A stretch of DNA of 64,000 nt from Siphonodentalium dalli (lineage: Eukaryota > Mollusca > Scaphopoda > Gadilida > Siphonodentaliidae), in contig CP136063.1 of assembly GCA_032622095.1 (NCBI GenBank), positions 145,441,379 to 145,505,378 on the forward strand, given 5' to 3'. Position numbers and translations under genes: made by a program. This document shows, in pieces, positions 11,189 to 23,086 of the stretch. Within the stretch, counting starts at the first letter, position 1. The number at the start of each line of letters is the position of its first letter. A model generated the notes under the pieces. It did not search any database and was not told the origin of the DNA. It saw nothing but the letters and a program-made list of their open reading frames with translations.

Positions 11189-11233
11189 GATGAAGTTAAT
11201 CAGATCTTAACAACGAACGTTTGGCTTGAACAG
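11189..11233 (+). CDS. nAChR alpha-like subunit, 45-bp exon (loop D region)
   Basis: The exon encodes DEVNQILTTNVWLEQ and is bounded by a T-rich tract plus CAG on the left and GTGAGT on the right. Length, phase and sequence match the conserved 45-bp third exon of animal nicotinic acetylcholine receptor genes (DEKNQ-type motif followed by TTN-W-L). NVWLEQ leads into loop D of the ligand-binding site; the binding Trp is the W here. It joins in phase to the exon at 20222 to give [13 protein letters not shown]. The intron between them is about 9 kb. The exon(s) before it were not found in this window and may lie upstream. Confidence 0.93.
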
Positions 11234-12960
11234 GTGAGTTATTAATTGATCATTTTAATAGTTAATTGGTTCTCACATTCAGTTGCAAAAATATATCATG
11301 GTCTATTCTTAATGCAGAAGACATAGTATTCATATTCAGCAATTTGGAGGGATTTTTTAATTCAATAAAAGACCATTTCTATTTTCACCATATGAACTTT
11401 ACTATAGTCACCGAGTATCTAGTCAGCAAATGGTTAATACTAACGAATCCCATGGAAATGTACACTAGGTACTCTGTCGTATGTTTTCGCTCAAAGGGTA
11501 AATAAAAAGGATATCACCAGTAATCAGTAATCAGAGCCAAAAGGCATGCAAAAATCCATGCACGTGCAAAAAATACTGAAATAATTGCAAACTTGGAATC
11601 AGATTACGTGATTGATTGAGGCCATCCCATCATGACTTGAGCAAATGACAATGAAGGTATAACCGTTGGTTATCATACGTGATCATTTGACTTAACCTGT
11701 AACGCTGTAACCCAAATCCAATAACTGTGTGGGTATCTCAGATACATACTTAAAGTTGGATCACCACAGAATAAGCCCAACTATATCCATTAATTGTATT
11801 ATTATTCTCACATGAACCCATATCTTATTTACATACATGTATATATATTATGATGTGTGTATGTATATGCTAAATCTGTTTACACCAATGACATGTGTAT
11901 ATTGTATTTTGTTTTCTACATGAACGGTTCTCATGCCATATGGTTAGAACATTAAAGCATTGAATTGGTAAAATACCCTTTTTTAAAGTCGATATCTCAC
12001 TGTAAAAACATCCATTGCATGCAAGGGACTGCATGTTAAGAGACAATATATGCAGTTACATATACACGCCTAGCTTGTCCATAAAGTGGCCTCAATCTAT
12101 CAAGTTTATTAGTCTACTAAATCAAGTAATGACATTTCGACAACATTAATTAACATATGCACATAAAACTTACATATTACACTCGTAAGTAGCAATATTT
12201 TCATCCACAATAGCAGGAATCTGCGAGCAAACTTCAGCTACACACATTACTTGGAGATCCCAACGATGCATGCAGCTGATATCTACTCACAACTACCAAC
12301 TACTGTGGTAACACCCTCGCCCGCTATCCTTGTCATACGGCATCACCAGGTACCACGACATAGCAAGATTAGAACTTAGATTGCAATTTTACCCGATTTT
12401 AACTGTTTCGTTATGCACATACAAGTACCAACAGCACTGGAGCGGCTAACTCACCAGAGTCAATATTGCACACCCTGTGATATACCCCACTCGCATTACA
12501 CCCCATGTGTGAGAGGAGAGTTTGTAATTCACATGGCGGGACAGGATGACTTTGGGGAGAGTCTCCGATGACGTTGCCATGTTTTTCTGTCCACTAACAA
12601 GCTGCATGCAAACCTGGAAAACAATGATGTATCGGTGATGTGAATACGTACATGTAGAACAACAACAAGAGTAACTTGTCACTCGCTTTCCCAAAACAGC
12701 GGATTGATGTTATATTTTGGCGAACTGAACAGGAACTGAAGCTAGAATTATATTTACGAGATTACGATTAACCTTCGATTGGAAATTGAAAAAATAAGAC
12801 ACAAGTATGGAGTACGCTATCCGTAATAGAATGATTGTGGTTTGTGTATAATTGCAAACAAATTGTATTTTGTATTAAAGGTGCATCACACAGAGACATC
12901 TGTGATACATATATCAGGGGAATGATTATATATGACAAATTATGAGAACTTTATCATTGT
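11234..12960 (+). other. Intron sequence, no feature seen
   Basis: First part of the large receptor intron. Short ORFs here (up to about 80 codons) have no recognisable content. Confidence 0.6.
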
Positions 12961-12963
12961 TAA

Positions 12964-14854
12964 GGGTGGATACACACATGCATGTAATTTCTGTATGTAA
13001 AATACATGTATTTTACATGGCCACACCAATAATTGACAACATTAATCGCATGAGGTTCAATGTTAACAGTCCAGACAAGTGAGTAGTGCTAAGCGAAGTC
13101 AAACTGTCTGCTATCAGTACATTTAAGGCCAGTCCAAAACATGTCTTCTCTTACGGATGCGGAAATTAGTCAAGTCTGTGTGATATATGGCATTTTATGA
13201 ATGCACGAACACCAGAAGCGATACGTCTGGCATATACAGGCTTGATATAGAACATTTTCGACCATGATGCTTGTTTGGGGTGGGGTCTCGAAAGCTTCAA
13301 ATCGCTAAGGGGCTTAGTTGAATGTATCTGTCGGAATAATCTGGGCAAGAAGGTACAATATGATATGTTTTACTTAAATAGCTCAGAGTTAGCCACTCCC
13401 GCCTGATAGCTTTCGGGATCATATATAGCCCCAAATCTGGGATCATATATAGCCCATGCGTCGGGGAAATCCTTATCCACCACTGCTATAAATAAGAGAG
13501 GACTGGTTATTATTTAAATAGAAAGTCCACCATATGGGTTATCTCACGAACAATTATTTTAAGTGGCCTGGCGACCCTGTGCAAGATAATGGCTTCTCTA
13601 CATTCCGACTTAACTCGTTTGGGACTTGATTCTTTTGAGAAAACATTACTCACAGACGAGATTGTTTGCAGAAATGCTCACTTTTATATAATTTTATAGC
13701 AATTTATGCGTTTATTCAATGTTGGGTCAGATCATTTGCCATGGCAGAATTCTCCGCGTGACAACTCATACAATATGAGTGATCATCCGTAGTCTAGAAA
13801 TTTTCTAGAAATTTTGGGTAGATACCACCAAATTGCGACCGGTTACCATAGCAACATATTTTCGGAAATGTATGCGCTTGGGGCTGTAATTTCGCTATAT
13901 GACGATACCTTTGCGACATTTTGAATCAAATATAAATTATTTCCAAAGTTAAATGATCCAGGAATATTTTGCTAACATCTGGAACTAGCCTTGCTCAAAA
14001 ATCCCCCATCACCGACAGAGGGCTCCATTCAAAATGGCCGCCAAACCCCCGTTTTCTAACGTTAAAATGCTTACTTTCATATCATTTTATAGCACTGTAT
14101 GCGTTAATTTAATGCTGGGTCAGACCATTTGCCATGACAGAATTCTCCATCCGACAGCTGATAATATATGGGTGATCATCCGTGATCTATAAATCTTCCA
14201 AAAATATTGTTTGGGTAGATACCACCAAATTGCGACTGGTTGACATGGCAACCGATTTTCGGAAAATTATGCGTTTGGGGGCTGTAATTTCGCTATACGA
14301 GATGTCTGCATGCGACATTTTTAATCAAATGTAATTAATTTTTTTTAAATTGGATCCAGGAAGATACTTAAATTGCTCTCGCTTCTTGTTCCTTCTGCTG
14401 AAGGGGTCAAGATTCACCTGCCATGGTGATTGACAACCGAAAAAATTGTCTACGCATCTACGGCTTAGGCTACTGGTCGCCGCCATTTTGGAACAATGAC
14501 GTCACGAATCACGGCACGCGACCCCCACGTGACGCCAAAAATAGGTTACATCTTCATGGACCCCTAACTGAGTGATCGGCCTATATTGAATACATGATAC
14601 TATGTGCAAAAACATTTAATTATAAAAGATTCATTCGCTGATAACAAGTGCATGAAGTGGGAAACGGATATATCCGTTTCCCGTCCTGTAGGTAATGTTT
14701 TGGGAAACGGATAATTGGAACTCGAACTCAGTGCGGCCAACATGTAGGCAATGATTGGGTTGTCAGTGGACACATATTACATTGTCTGTATGATCCATGT
14801 AAAATGCCAAATACACGATAATTACAGATATTACATGCATGTGTGTATCCACCC
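12964..14854. mobile_element. 1.9-kb TIR element with TAA target duplication
   Basis: The left end GGGTGGATACACACATGCAT is matched by the reverse complement of the right end (ATGCATGTGTGTATCCACCC, ending 14854). Both ends are flanked by TAA (12961-12963 and 14855-14857). A 3-bp TAA duplication is typical of PIF/Harbinger-type DNA transposons. The inside codes for no transposase, so this would be a non-autonomous member. It contains the duplicated block described at 13668-14335. The superfamily is inferred from the target duplication only. Confidence 0.7.
13668..14335 (+). repeat. Two diverged direct copies, period about 395 bp
   Basis: 13668-13935 and 14063-14335 are clear direct copies. Shared blocks include TAGATACCACCAAATTGCGA, TTTGCCATG.CAGAATTCTCC and GGGGCTGTAATTTCGCTATA. 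They lie inside the TIR element, so the duplication probably arose within it. Confidence 0.85.
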
Positions 14855-15284
14855 TAATGGACAGCAGGCGCAATTCAAAGTACACGATCTACAAAATGTG
14901 CTTTTATGCGTGCACATTCTATACAGTATAGGACAGAAATAAATACGTTAAGAAAATACAATGATTATGTATAGGAACATGTGTACTATATTTATGTTTG
15001 CTATTGCCCGCTGAGTGTATTTTTCATAATAGCTTATCTTATTTATACTGATAAATTTGACAAAAGTGTTCAGACAGTTCGTCACCAAGTTTATCTCACC
15101 CGCTTATGTTGCCATGATATAATGTGCGATTATATGATGAATTGCTATAATGGCTGTGGGACAAAGTGTTGCTGTTATGCAAATGTGCCGTTATTTTGTT
15201 CTAAAGTTGTGATATACGCGGTGTTTGGCTAATCCGAGTAATTTGAAGGAAAAGTCTGTCTAAAACACCCATGAACATTATCTA

Positions 15285-15668
15285 TCTATACTAATAAAAC
15301 TCAATTTTGTTTGTCAGTATAGCTATTGGCGCCAAAACAGCTGGACTATTGGAGTTAAAATATGTACACAGAGGACATTTGACCCAGGGAATGTCGTGGG
15401 ATAGGTGCCGTTGACGTTATATATCTTAAAAGGCCACTACTAATTAATTTAACTAAATACTGAATTATATACCAAAAATGGCTGGAATCTAATAATCAGC
15501 AACAAAGAACGTTTATTATCAACTTATAAGATTAAGGTAACTTTATCCGGAGAGTTTCATGCAATATGCGATGTTTACATCACGTGACTAATAATTAATT
15601 TAAATTACTTGAAGGGGCACTAATAATTTACTCGTTCTTATCCGAGCAACGCCGGGTACCCCAGTTAA
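15285..15668 (+). mobile_element. Short Helitron-like non-autonomous element
   Basis: It begins TCTATACTAATAAAACTCAA and ends near GAGCAACGCCGGGTACCCCA followed by GTTAA. This pair of ends resembles widespread short Helitron-like elements in animals: a TC 5' start, and a GC-rich hairpin close to a CTRR-like 3' end. The 3' end is not a perfect CTRR. It carries no protein. A 30-bp piece just after the end (CCCCAGTTAAATTAAACTAT) is repeated once in tandem. Confidence 0.55.
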
Positions 15669-16759
15669 ATTAAACTATTAAAGTATTTTACCCCAGTTAA
15701 ATTAAACTATTAAACTATACCCTAGCTAATTTATTTTTAAATAGTTCAGTCATGGCTGCTCTGATGTTTGTAAAACGACAGGAATAGACATTTTGATTAT
15801 GATCAGTTTGCAACAACCAAAAAGTACCATTTATTAAAATATTTTATGATATATATGTTTTTGAACGTTTTACTCACCTTTTGTTTTTGAACATTTTACT
15901 CACCTTGCCTCCATTCGTTCAGATAACCCACATGCCGGGAAAATGACAATTTTAGAAAAAAATACGCTAAATTTTCTTAATAGCATCAATTTTCCCCAAC
16001 AGCATCATATCAATTCAGCAGGACCCACCAGCATCACAGCAACGTATCAGGGGTGTATTTATTGTACATGGCTATGTGATGAACGTCGTAAACATGAAGT
16101 GTGTGTATTCCATTGTTGTGTCGTATCTGTGGTTAGAGATATAAAAATCCCAAGAGTTATTTGAAGGGTATATCTTCGGACAAATGTCAGTTTTCTAATC
16201 ACTTTTGGAAATACGGGACATTTACTGCTCGCGCAATACGTACACGGCTATGCAATCGCTGCAATCGCTGCAATTGTACAATGCTTATGTTATCATGCAC
16301 TTCATGGCTGTGGCAAATTGCCTGAATAATTATCAGCCAAATTTTCCAGTGCGTTGTAATGAAGCAATACAAGGACAAAACAATTGTTTCAATCGTTGGC
16401 CAGGCATTCATGAGTGTTTAGAATTCAGTTGTATTTTATGCCTCCTCCAAAATTCCTATATTTATTGAGAAACGTAGATTGCAAATACATGTGTGGTAGC
16501 TAGGCATTTGACGAGATTTTTATTTTAAATGGAAAACATAATTCGTCATTGAGATGACCAGAACGACTGGGGGGGGGGGGGGGATATGGACGAATATAGC
16601 TAAGCCAGAATTTGGTTAGCCGGTGTACATAAATAACCTCAATCGGCGTGTATGTGGCGGAAACTGAATGGCATGGATCTGCATGGGTTGCTGTCTGGGT
16701 AGAATTTTTGTTAGAAATGAGAATTACTCAATTTGAAAAACGCCGCAAATAAAGATATG
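15669..16759 (+). other. Intron sequence with a poly-G run
   Basis: No exon recognised. Short repeated phrases (TTTACTCACCTT twice, near 15870-15905) and a poly-G run at about 16570-16582. ORFs of 70-87 codons have no recognisable content. Confidence 0.55.
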
Positions 16760-18595
16760 CGGTCAGATGCTCGTAGCCCGTTTATATATAATCAATGGTA
16801 TATGCGAGATATACACAAAGAAAACACACTCCATAGTTTGGATCGATAAGCCGTTCCCTGTGTATTTTGATATTGCGTTTTGTGACAATCAGTCTTCCGT
16901 ATCATTTCTACAATACAATTATCGTCTTACTTGCAGCTGCTGCAGCACGACGTTATCGTGTGATCGCCACTGAAGCGTTTTCATTTTGAGTATGGTCAAT
17001 ATATTGCTGCCGGCGCAGTGTATTCTCGGATAGAAAACAAATAGGCCTATGCCGAAAGCAGAAACTAAGTCACGAGGGGCACCCCTGGTTGAGTCTGGGA
17101 TATATGGCACGCGAGACTTGGCTAGAGGGTTTCCGTTGGGGTGTCTCTACCTTGGAATTTCCAACTGGACCCACCCCATTGAACCACACCAAACTCACAA
17201 GTTTTCATAATTAAATTTGCCCCCCCCCCCGGGCTTTGATTTTCACCAAATTTTCCCTCACAGACTACTAGATGGTAGCCTATTCTAAATGGACCGGTAC
17301 GTAGTATTGTGGCCACTAGCCATGCAGGGGGGGGTGAAAAGTGTGGTTCGGCCCAGTATGAGAGTAAAACAAAACGTCTATTGGTATAACGCCAGGCAAA
17401 TTTACACCCCGATTTATTTTTTCGTAAATTAATAAGCAAGTAATTACTGACAAGGGTACAGGAAACACGGGTCAGACGATGGTGGACGGCCCGATGCGAA
17501 AACATTTTTTAAATCTGAACATGAAAATTTGACAATCCCGCGTCTAGACTGGCCTCATGTTTTCCGGTTCGGGGAAAATTTCAACCTGACACTCACCCTT
17601 ATAGGTTTGAAAATTGCCAACTGATGGCCATTTAAATCCAGAATTTTGCAAATGAAAGGGAAATATGCAAATGTTGGTCTAAAAACAACAAATTCGTCAC
17701 TAAGAAATTGTTGGAAAATCAAACTACGAGAACAATTTCAACCTAATTTTGGTGTGAATTTTCCAACTAATGTTGCATTAGGGTTGAATGCAGTTTGGGG
17801 GTTGGGGGGTAATACTCCTGCATAACCATCCTGTCGGCACGTCCCTGCTTGGTACCCCATGATGAGAGCGCGGTCTTGCATTCACTGAAGACGAGAAATC
17901 ATCGATACTAAATTATGTTTGGTGGCACACGGGGGGGGGGGTCAGGGGGCTACATCCGTACCCCTGTCGGGGAGGGTGGTGACCCCCGTCGGTGAGATCT
18001 GCAATGGTCAACCCGGTAGCTAAAACCAGCCCCCCTGTCGGGGAATCGTATATCACCTGCGTGGGGGGGGGATATCCTGACGCCACTCCTGTTTGAAATC
18101 ATATGAATATTTTAAAGGAGAAGACCACATATGGAGCAAAAATCAGGGGGTAAATGAGCTCTCATAACCACAAAACTATACTAGAGACATCCAAATAAAC
18201 CCAAATTGGAAGCAGTCGCGTATAGTATATATATGGTATCGTTCTGTTGGCCTCTCTATATCATTTAAATACATTTTTTTTTTTTTAAACCCTTAAACCA
18301 ATTGCGATTTCCCTGCGCTCCTGTTGCGCAAACTCTAGTATTAAAAGCGTCTATTTCAGACAAAGTTCAAACAGTAAATATGACCAGACAAGACATAGAA
18401 ACCGCTAATCTCATTACCAATCTAACAACACCAGTCGGACATGATTACCTTTCAAAGCAATAACACCAGGTTGCGGACAACCACAGGCACACACACCATG
18501 GATAAATACACGGTCAAAAGCACCGCGTTTTTTTGTACGGTTATATCTGGCATATACTCATGGTTATATATAAACGGGCTACGAGCATCTGACCG
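16760..18595. mobile_element. 1.8-kb TIR element in the receptor intron
   Basis: The left end CGGTCAGATGCTCGTAGCCC followed by GTTTATATATAA is repeated in reverse at the right end (AACGGGCTACGAGCATCTGA, then CCG). Similarity continues inward for about 55 bp. The inside holds several poly-G/poly-C runs (about 17221, 17930 and 18062). It also has a segment starting near 17115 that resembles the right end of the hAT-type element at 30.3-31.2 kb (GGCTAGAGGGTTTCCG). No transposase is coded. No convincing target duplication is seen. Confidence 0.6.
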
Positions 18596-18740
18596 ATGGA
18601 GTTTTTATAATTTTTCCCATTTTTAAATTTCAGCCAATTATAATTCTCGTTTGTCTGTGTTTTTGTGAACGCTCCACAGATATCAGGTTCGGTATACCCT
18701 GCTGAGATTGAAGGTAGTGACAGCTTGTCGCATAAAAATG

Positions 18741-19424
18741 ACAATAACCCAACCGCCTTATAACCCAACCGCCTTATAACCCAACCGCCTTATCCGATTA
18801 TAACAATAACTCAACTGCCTTATCCGATTATAACAATAACCCAACCGCCTTATCCGATTATAACAATAACCCAACCGCCTTATCCGATTATTACAATAAC
18901 CCAACCGCCTTATCCGATTATTACAATAACCCAACCGCCTTATCCGATTATTACAATAACCCAACCGCCTTATCCGATTATTACAATAACCCAACCGCCT
19001 TATCCGATTATTACAATAACCCAACCGCCTTATCCGATTATTACAATAACCCAACCGCATTATCCGATTATTACAATAACCCAACCGCCTTATCACCACC
19101 GCCTTATCCGATTATTACAATAACCCAACCGCCTTATCCGATTATTACAATAACCCAACCGCCTTATCCGATTATAACCCAACCGCCTTATCCGATTATA
19201 ACAATAACCCAACCGCCTTATCCGATTATTACAATAACCCAACCGCCTTATCCTATTATTACAATAACCCAACCGCCTTATCCTGTATGAGTTAATAAAC
19301 AAATCAGTCCACACACCGCCTTATCCGATTATTACAATAACCCAACCGCCTTATCCGATTATTACAATAACCCAACCGCCTTATCCGATTATTACAATAA
19401 CCCAACCGCCTTATCCGATTATTT
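18741..19424. repeat. 30-bp minisatellite (type I), about 24 units
   Basis: The unit is about CCCAACCGCCTTATCCGATT followed by ATTACAATAA, repeated with few changes. The unit length is a multiple of three, so open frames run through it (RRLGYCNNRI on the minus strand). These are not genes. One unit of the neighbouring type II satellite is embedded in reverse orientation at 19274-19318. Confidence 0.97.
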
Positions 19425-20157
19425 TATTAAACAGTGTAAGGTTGTGGTGTGCTGATTTGTTTATTAACTTAAACATGGTAAGGTTGTGGTGTGCTGATTT
19501 GTTTATTAACTTAACCAGGGTAAGGTTGTGGTGTGCTGATTTGTTTATTAACTCATACAGGGTAAGGCGGTGTGTGGACTGATTTGTTTATTAACTCGTA
19601 CAGGGTAAGGCGGTGAGTGGACCGATTTGTTTATTAACTCATACAGGGTAAGGCGGTGTGTGGACTGATTTGTTTATTAACTCATACAGGGTAAGGTGGT
19701 GGGTGGACTTATTTGTTTATTAACTCATACAGGGTAAGGCGGTGAGTTGACTGATTTGTTTATTAACTCGTACAGGGTCAGGCGGTGAGTGGACTGATTT
19801 GTTTATTAACACGTACAGGGTAAGGCGGTGAGTGGACTGATTTGTTTATTAACACGTACGGGGTCAGGCGGTGAGTGGACTGATTTGTTTATTAACACGT
19901 ACAGGGTAAGGCGGTGAGTGGACTGATTTGTTTATTAACTCATACAGGGTAAGGTGGTGGGTGGACTTATTTGTTTATTAACTCATACAGGGTAAGGCGG
20001 TGAGTTGACTGATTTGTTTATTAACTCGTACAGGGTCAGGCGGTGAGTGGACTGATTTGTTTATTAACACGTACAGGGTAAGGCGGTGAGTGGACTGATT
20101 TGTTGATTAATTCGTAGAGGGTAAGGCGGTGAGTGCACTGAGTTGTTCATTAACTCT
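19425..20157 (+). repeat. 43-bp minisatellite (type II), about 17 units
   Basis: The unit is about GGTAAGGCGGTGAGTGGACT followed by GATTTGTTTATTAACTCATA and CAG. Sub-variants (GGTTGTGG at the left end, GTCAGGCGG in alternating units) show a higher-order pattern. It ends 64 bp before the receptor exon at 20222. Confidence 0.97.
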
Positions 20158-20221
20158 GAATGCAAGTACGGACGTGAATTGTGTGAGTGCTTGTTGTGAC
20201 TATATTTACTGACCTCTGCAG

Positions 20222-20331
20222 GAATGGAATGACGAACGTCTCAGGTGGAACACGTCGGACTACAATGGGTTGAAAACGTTGCGGATTCCCTGTGAGAAGA
20301 TATGGTTACCAGACATCGTGTTGTATAACAG
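20222..20331 (+). CDS. nAChR alpha-like subunit, 110-bp exon (loop A)
   Basis: The exon encodes [36 protein letters not shown] plus the first two bases of the next codon (AG). It lies between CTCTGCAG and GTTAGT. The 110-bp length equals the conserved fourth exon of animal nicotinic receptor genes. WLPDIVLYN is loop A of the acetylcholine-binding site. NTS is a possible N-glycosylation site. The split codon AG|T joins the exon at 22379 to give NSADDY, so the reading frame is confirmed across the intron. A large minisatellite lies directly upstream in the intron. Confidence 0.96.
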
Positions 20332-21485
20332 GTTAGTACACCACATTGGCTCTGCTTTCGAGTAACCGCTACTTACATTTATTTTTTTATTTTTTATCGG
20401 AGCAAGTTTAGACCCTATTGTATACGTTGTTAATATCATGCGGATAATGTTTTTACTTACTCATTTTAACTGGCATTTTTTAGTTCAGATTGTGTTTCTT
20501 GAATATATTTATTGTTTTACCATACTTCATGTTGTATTATAATTACAAAAGAAATTATTATTATGTATTATTATTACATATATTGCGTGTGTGTCGGTAG
20601 CTATAGCTGCATTTCCAACTGCACCAACCCTCTTGAAGACCGAAATTCCAACTCGCAGAACTCCCATATAGATAGTTCCAACACGTGCCAATTTCAGTTT
20701 ACACGTTTTGATTAAAAGTCAAAGGAAAATGTTAGAATATTGGTCTGAAACTGAAACATACTTATATTATACATTGGTTGGAAAATAAACAATCGTAACC
20801 TACTATCGGTTTGAGATTTCCAATTTGTGTTTACCGAATGTAAAGCGGGTGAGACATCCTCAAACCCCCACCGTCTATCGTCACACCCATAACAGGGCTG
20901 TTTGTGTCCGTAGACAGTTGGTTGTGCGACGAACGGACTATTTGTTCACATATATTGATTTTAGCGAAAGTAGCATTCGCGTGATTCCTTCAATTTCTAT
21001 CTGATAGGTCACGATAAAGGTGGCCGAAATATAATGGGAAGTCTCCCAAGGATATGTAACGTAATCGGTTCTACAGAGAAACCGAACATGGGAGTCGATT
21101 TCATCGGGAAAACGTGTTTATAATTGACATATTGATCAATAAATTATCAGTCGCCTGCGGATATAACGACTTGGCCATATGGAATCTATTTCAAATAAGT
21201 TTCGACCAATTGGAGATATTCAATCCAACAGCTGGCACTTCTATGCCATATAATGCCGATATATTATGGCTTCAATGTTGTTCACGGTGAATTGTTCGAA
21301 TGAGATTTGGGAAAGTATCGTTGTAAATGAGCTTGTGAAGCGCATTTAGTGTTTGGGTACAGAAGACAAATATAATGACATGCGATTGTAAATTTATTTA
21401 ACTAAATTATTGTTACAATAGTGCATATATAAAATATTTGCAAGACATAAATATGTTCCGACAACGTGAGCTAACGAGGACTTAT
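20332..21485 (+). other. Intron sequence, no feature seen
   Basis: First half of the receptor intron between the loop A exon and the large exon. A short segment near 20600-20870 again uses the TTTCCAA phrases found in other repeats of this window. No gene is supported. Confidence 0.5.
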
Positions 21486-22030
21486 TCTGAAGGTCCACTT
21501 AATTTTCGATTCACCACATCTCTTTATATACAACATATTCCATATATAGTATATACCATTTGAAAGAGGAAGCTCCAAAACATTATATTATCAACTAATG
21601 CGGTCGAATAAACTGGGAACATATTGTTTTTGTCGAGGTATCGAGGTATGTTATGTGCTTAATTTTGATCCGGACTGCACTATAAAGTATATTATTCTCA
21701 ATGGGAGGCGAATAACTATATCTCTTAGTTTGAATTACGATGCAATCTTTGTTGACAACGGTTGAAGTCTTTGAATGAATCTGAGAATATCACTCCTAGG
21801 CCACAGCTGTGCCGTATTATGGTGGAATAAATATATTTTTGGCTCCTCTTCCAAATTGTATATATTTTGGAATATGTTGTGTATAATGTTATCTGGGCAT
21901 TCGAAAATTAAGTGGGCCTTTAAAGCTTCCGAACAATATAATTTCTTCCTGTTTGCACATCTTTCTGTCATAAGCTTGATATGCGTTGATGGACATCTCA
22001 ATGTGCCATTCCAATCGTAGCATGGCCATT
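21486..22030. repeat. Foldback interspersed repeat, related to 45-46.7 kb
   Basis: 21535-21770 matches 45330-45545 closely. Shared blocks include GGTCGAATAAACTGGGAACA, TTAATTTTGATCC and TCTCTTAGTTTGAATT. The ends form an inverted pair: 21493-21580 (TCCACTTAATTTTCGA) against 21840-21920 (TCGAAAATTAAGTGGGCC). A minus-strand frame (ending LRFIQRLQPLSTKIAS) is partly conserved with the 45-kb copies, but no protein family is recognised. It is probably a non-autonomous mobile repeat. Confidence 0.8.
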
Positions 22031-22378
22031 TCAATAAGGAATTATATTGCGTTCACTGGCATACGTATATGTGAAGAAATTGACACATCATGCTGAGTCA
22101 GTGCATGTCTCCACATTGTCTGATTAATCTACAATCGAAACTCCCACTCTTGAAAATTTCGGACATTTTCTTCTCTACTTGTATGCGACTGGTAGTTATT
22201 TGTTTATTCATTTGCGTCACTTTATAGTTTATACTATGTTATTAATATGTTCCAAACATTTACCAACTGTATACATCACCAACCGATAATGACTTTACAT
22301 AAACTAACATTTGACATGCGGACTTCTTGTCTTGGCGTCACACAAGCTTGTTTTGAATGTACCATTATCTTCCTCCAG

Positions 22379-22914
22379 TGCAGACGATTATACAGCCGGA
22401 TATATGCAGAGTAAGGCGATGGTTTCCAATGATGGTCAAGTATTCTGGGCTCCTCCTGCTAAGTTCAGAAGTTCCTGCAAGGTAGACATCACATACTTCC
22501 CGTTCGATGACCAGCTGTGCACGATGAAGTTCGGATCGTGGACGTATGATGGATTCCAGGTGGACATGGTCAATAGATCTTCATATGTGGAACTCTCCAA
22601 CTATGTGTTTTCAGGAGAATGGCAACTGTTGGGTGTAGCTGTCGTTCGAAATCAAATTTACTATCCCTGCTGCATTGAACCGTTCCCGGACGTAACATTT
22701 ACTATCATGATGAGGAGACGCACTTTATACTATCTTTTCAACATAATTTTTCCGTGCTTGTGGCTGACTATATTGAGTTTACTTGGGTTCTGGCTTCCTC
22801 CAGACTCAGGTGAAAAGATCACCCTTGGGATAACTGTGTTGTTGGCTTTCTCTGTATTCATGTTGCTCATAGCAGAAAGTATGCCAGCGACATCAGAGTT
22901 CGTCCCTCTAATAG
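22379..22914 (+). CDS. nAChR alpha-like subunit, main exon (Cys-loop to TM2)
   Basis: A 536-bp exon between TTCCTCCAG and GTAAGA. In order it encodes ADDYTAGYMQSKA, the Cys-loop (CKVDITYFPFDDQLC, 13 residues between Cys, at 22476-22520), loop B (GSWTYDGFQ), loop C with vicinal cysteines (YYPCCIEPFPDV, Cys at 22668-22673), TM1 after MMRRRTLYYLF, the TM1-TM2 link and TM2 (SGEKITLGITVLLAFSVFML, then LIAESMPATS). The vicinal Cys pair marks an alpha-type, acetylcholine-binding subunit. The GEK before TM2, with no extra Pro or PAR motif, predicts a cation channel; position 9' is Leu and 20' is Glu. The protein sits in the plasma membrane as part of a pentamer. It joins the next exon in phase (I-G|GT-V-Y). 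It resembles alpha7/alpha9-like and invertebrate alpha subunits; the exact orthologue is unclear. Confidence 0.97.
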
Positions 22915-23086
22915 GTAAGAGTTCCATTGATCAAAACTATTAATATATGGTAAACCAAACGTGTACGTATTATAAACTCAAGTGAACACTCTATGTAGCA
23001 TAGGATATTGGTTCTTTGATAGCGGGTATATATACTTTGAACTTTAGCTGGTTTCCACACCATGTGCTGGTTGTCGCGATATGATT

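Noticed and set aside
18758-19314. Open frames coding for repeated RRLGYCNNRI on the minus strand
   Set aside because: Produced by a 30-bp minisatellite whose unit length is a multiple of three; no start context and no other protein features.
18741-20157. CRISPR-like regular repeats
   Set aside because: Units are directly adjacent without unique spacers, and the host is a eukaryote; these are minisatellites.
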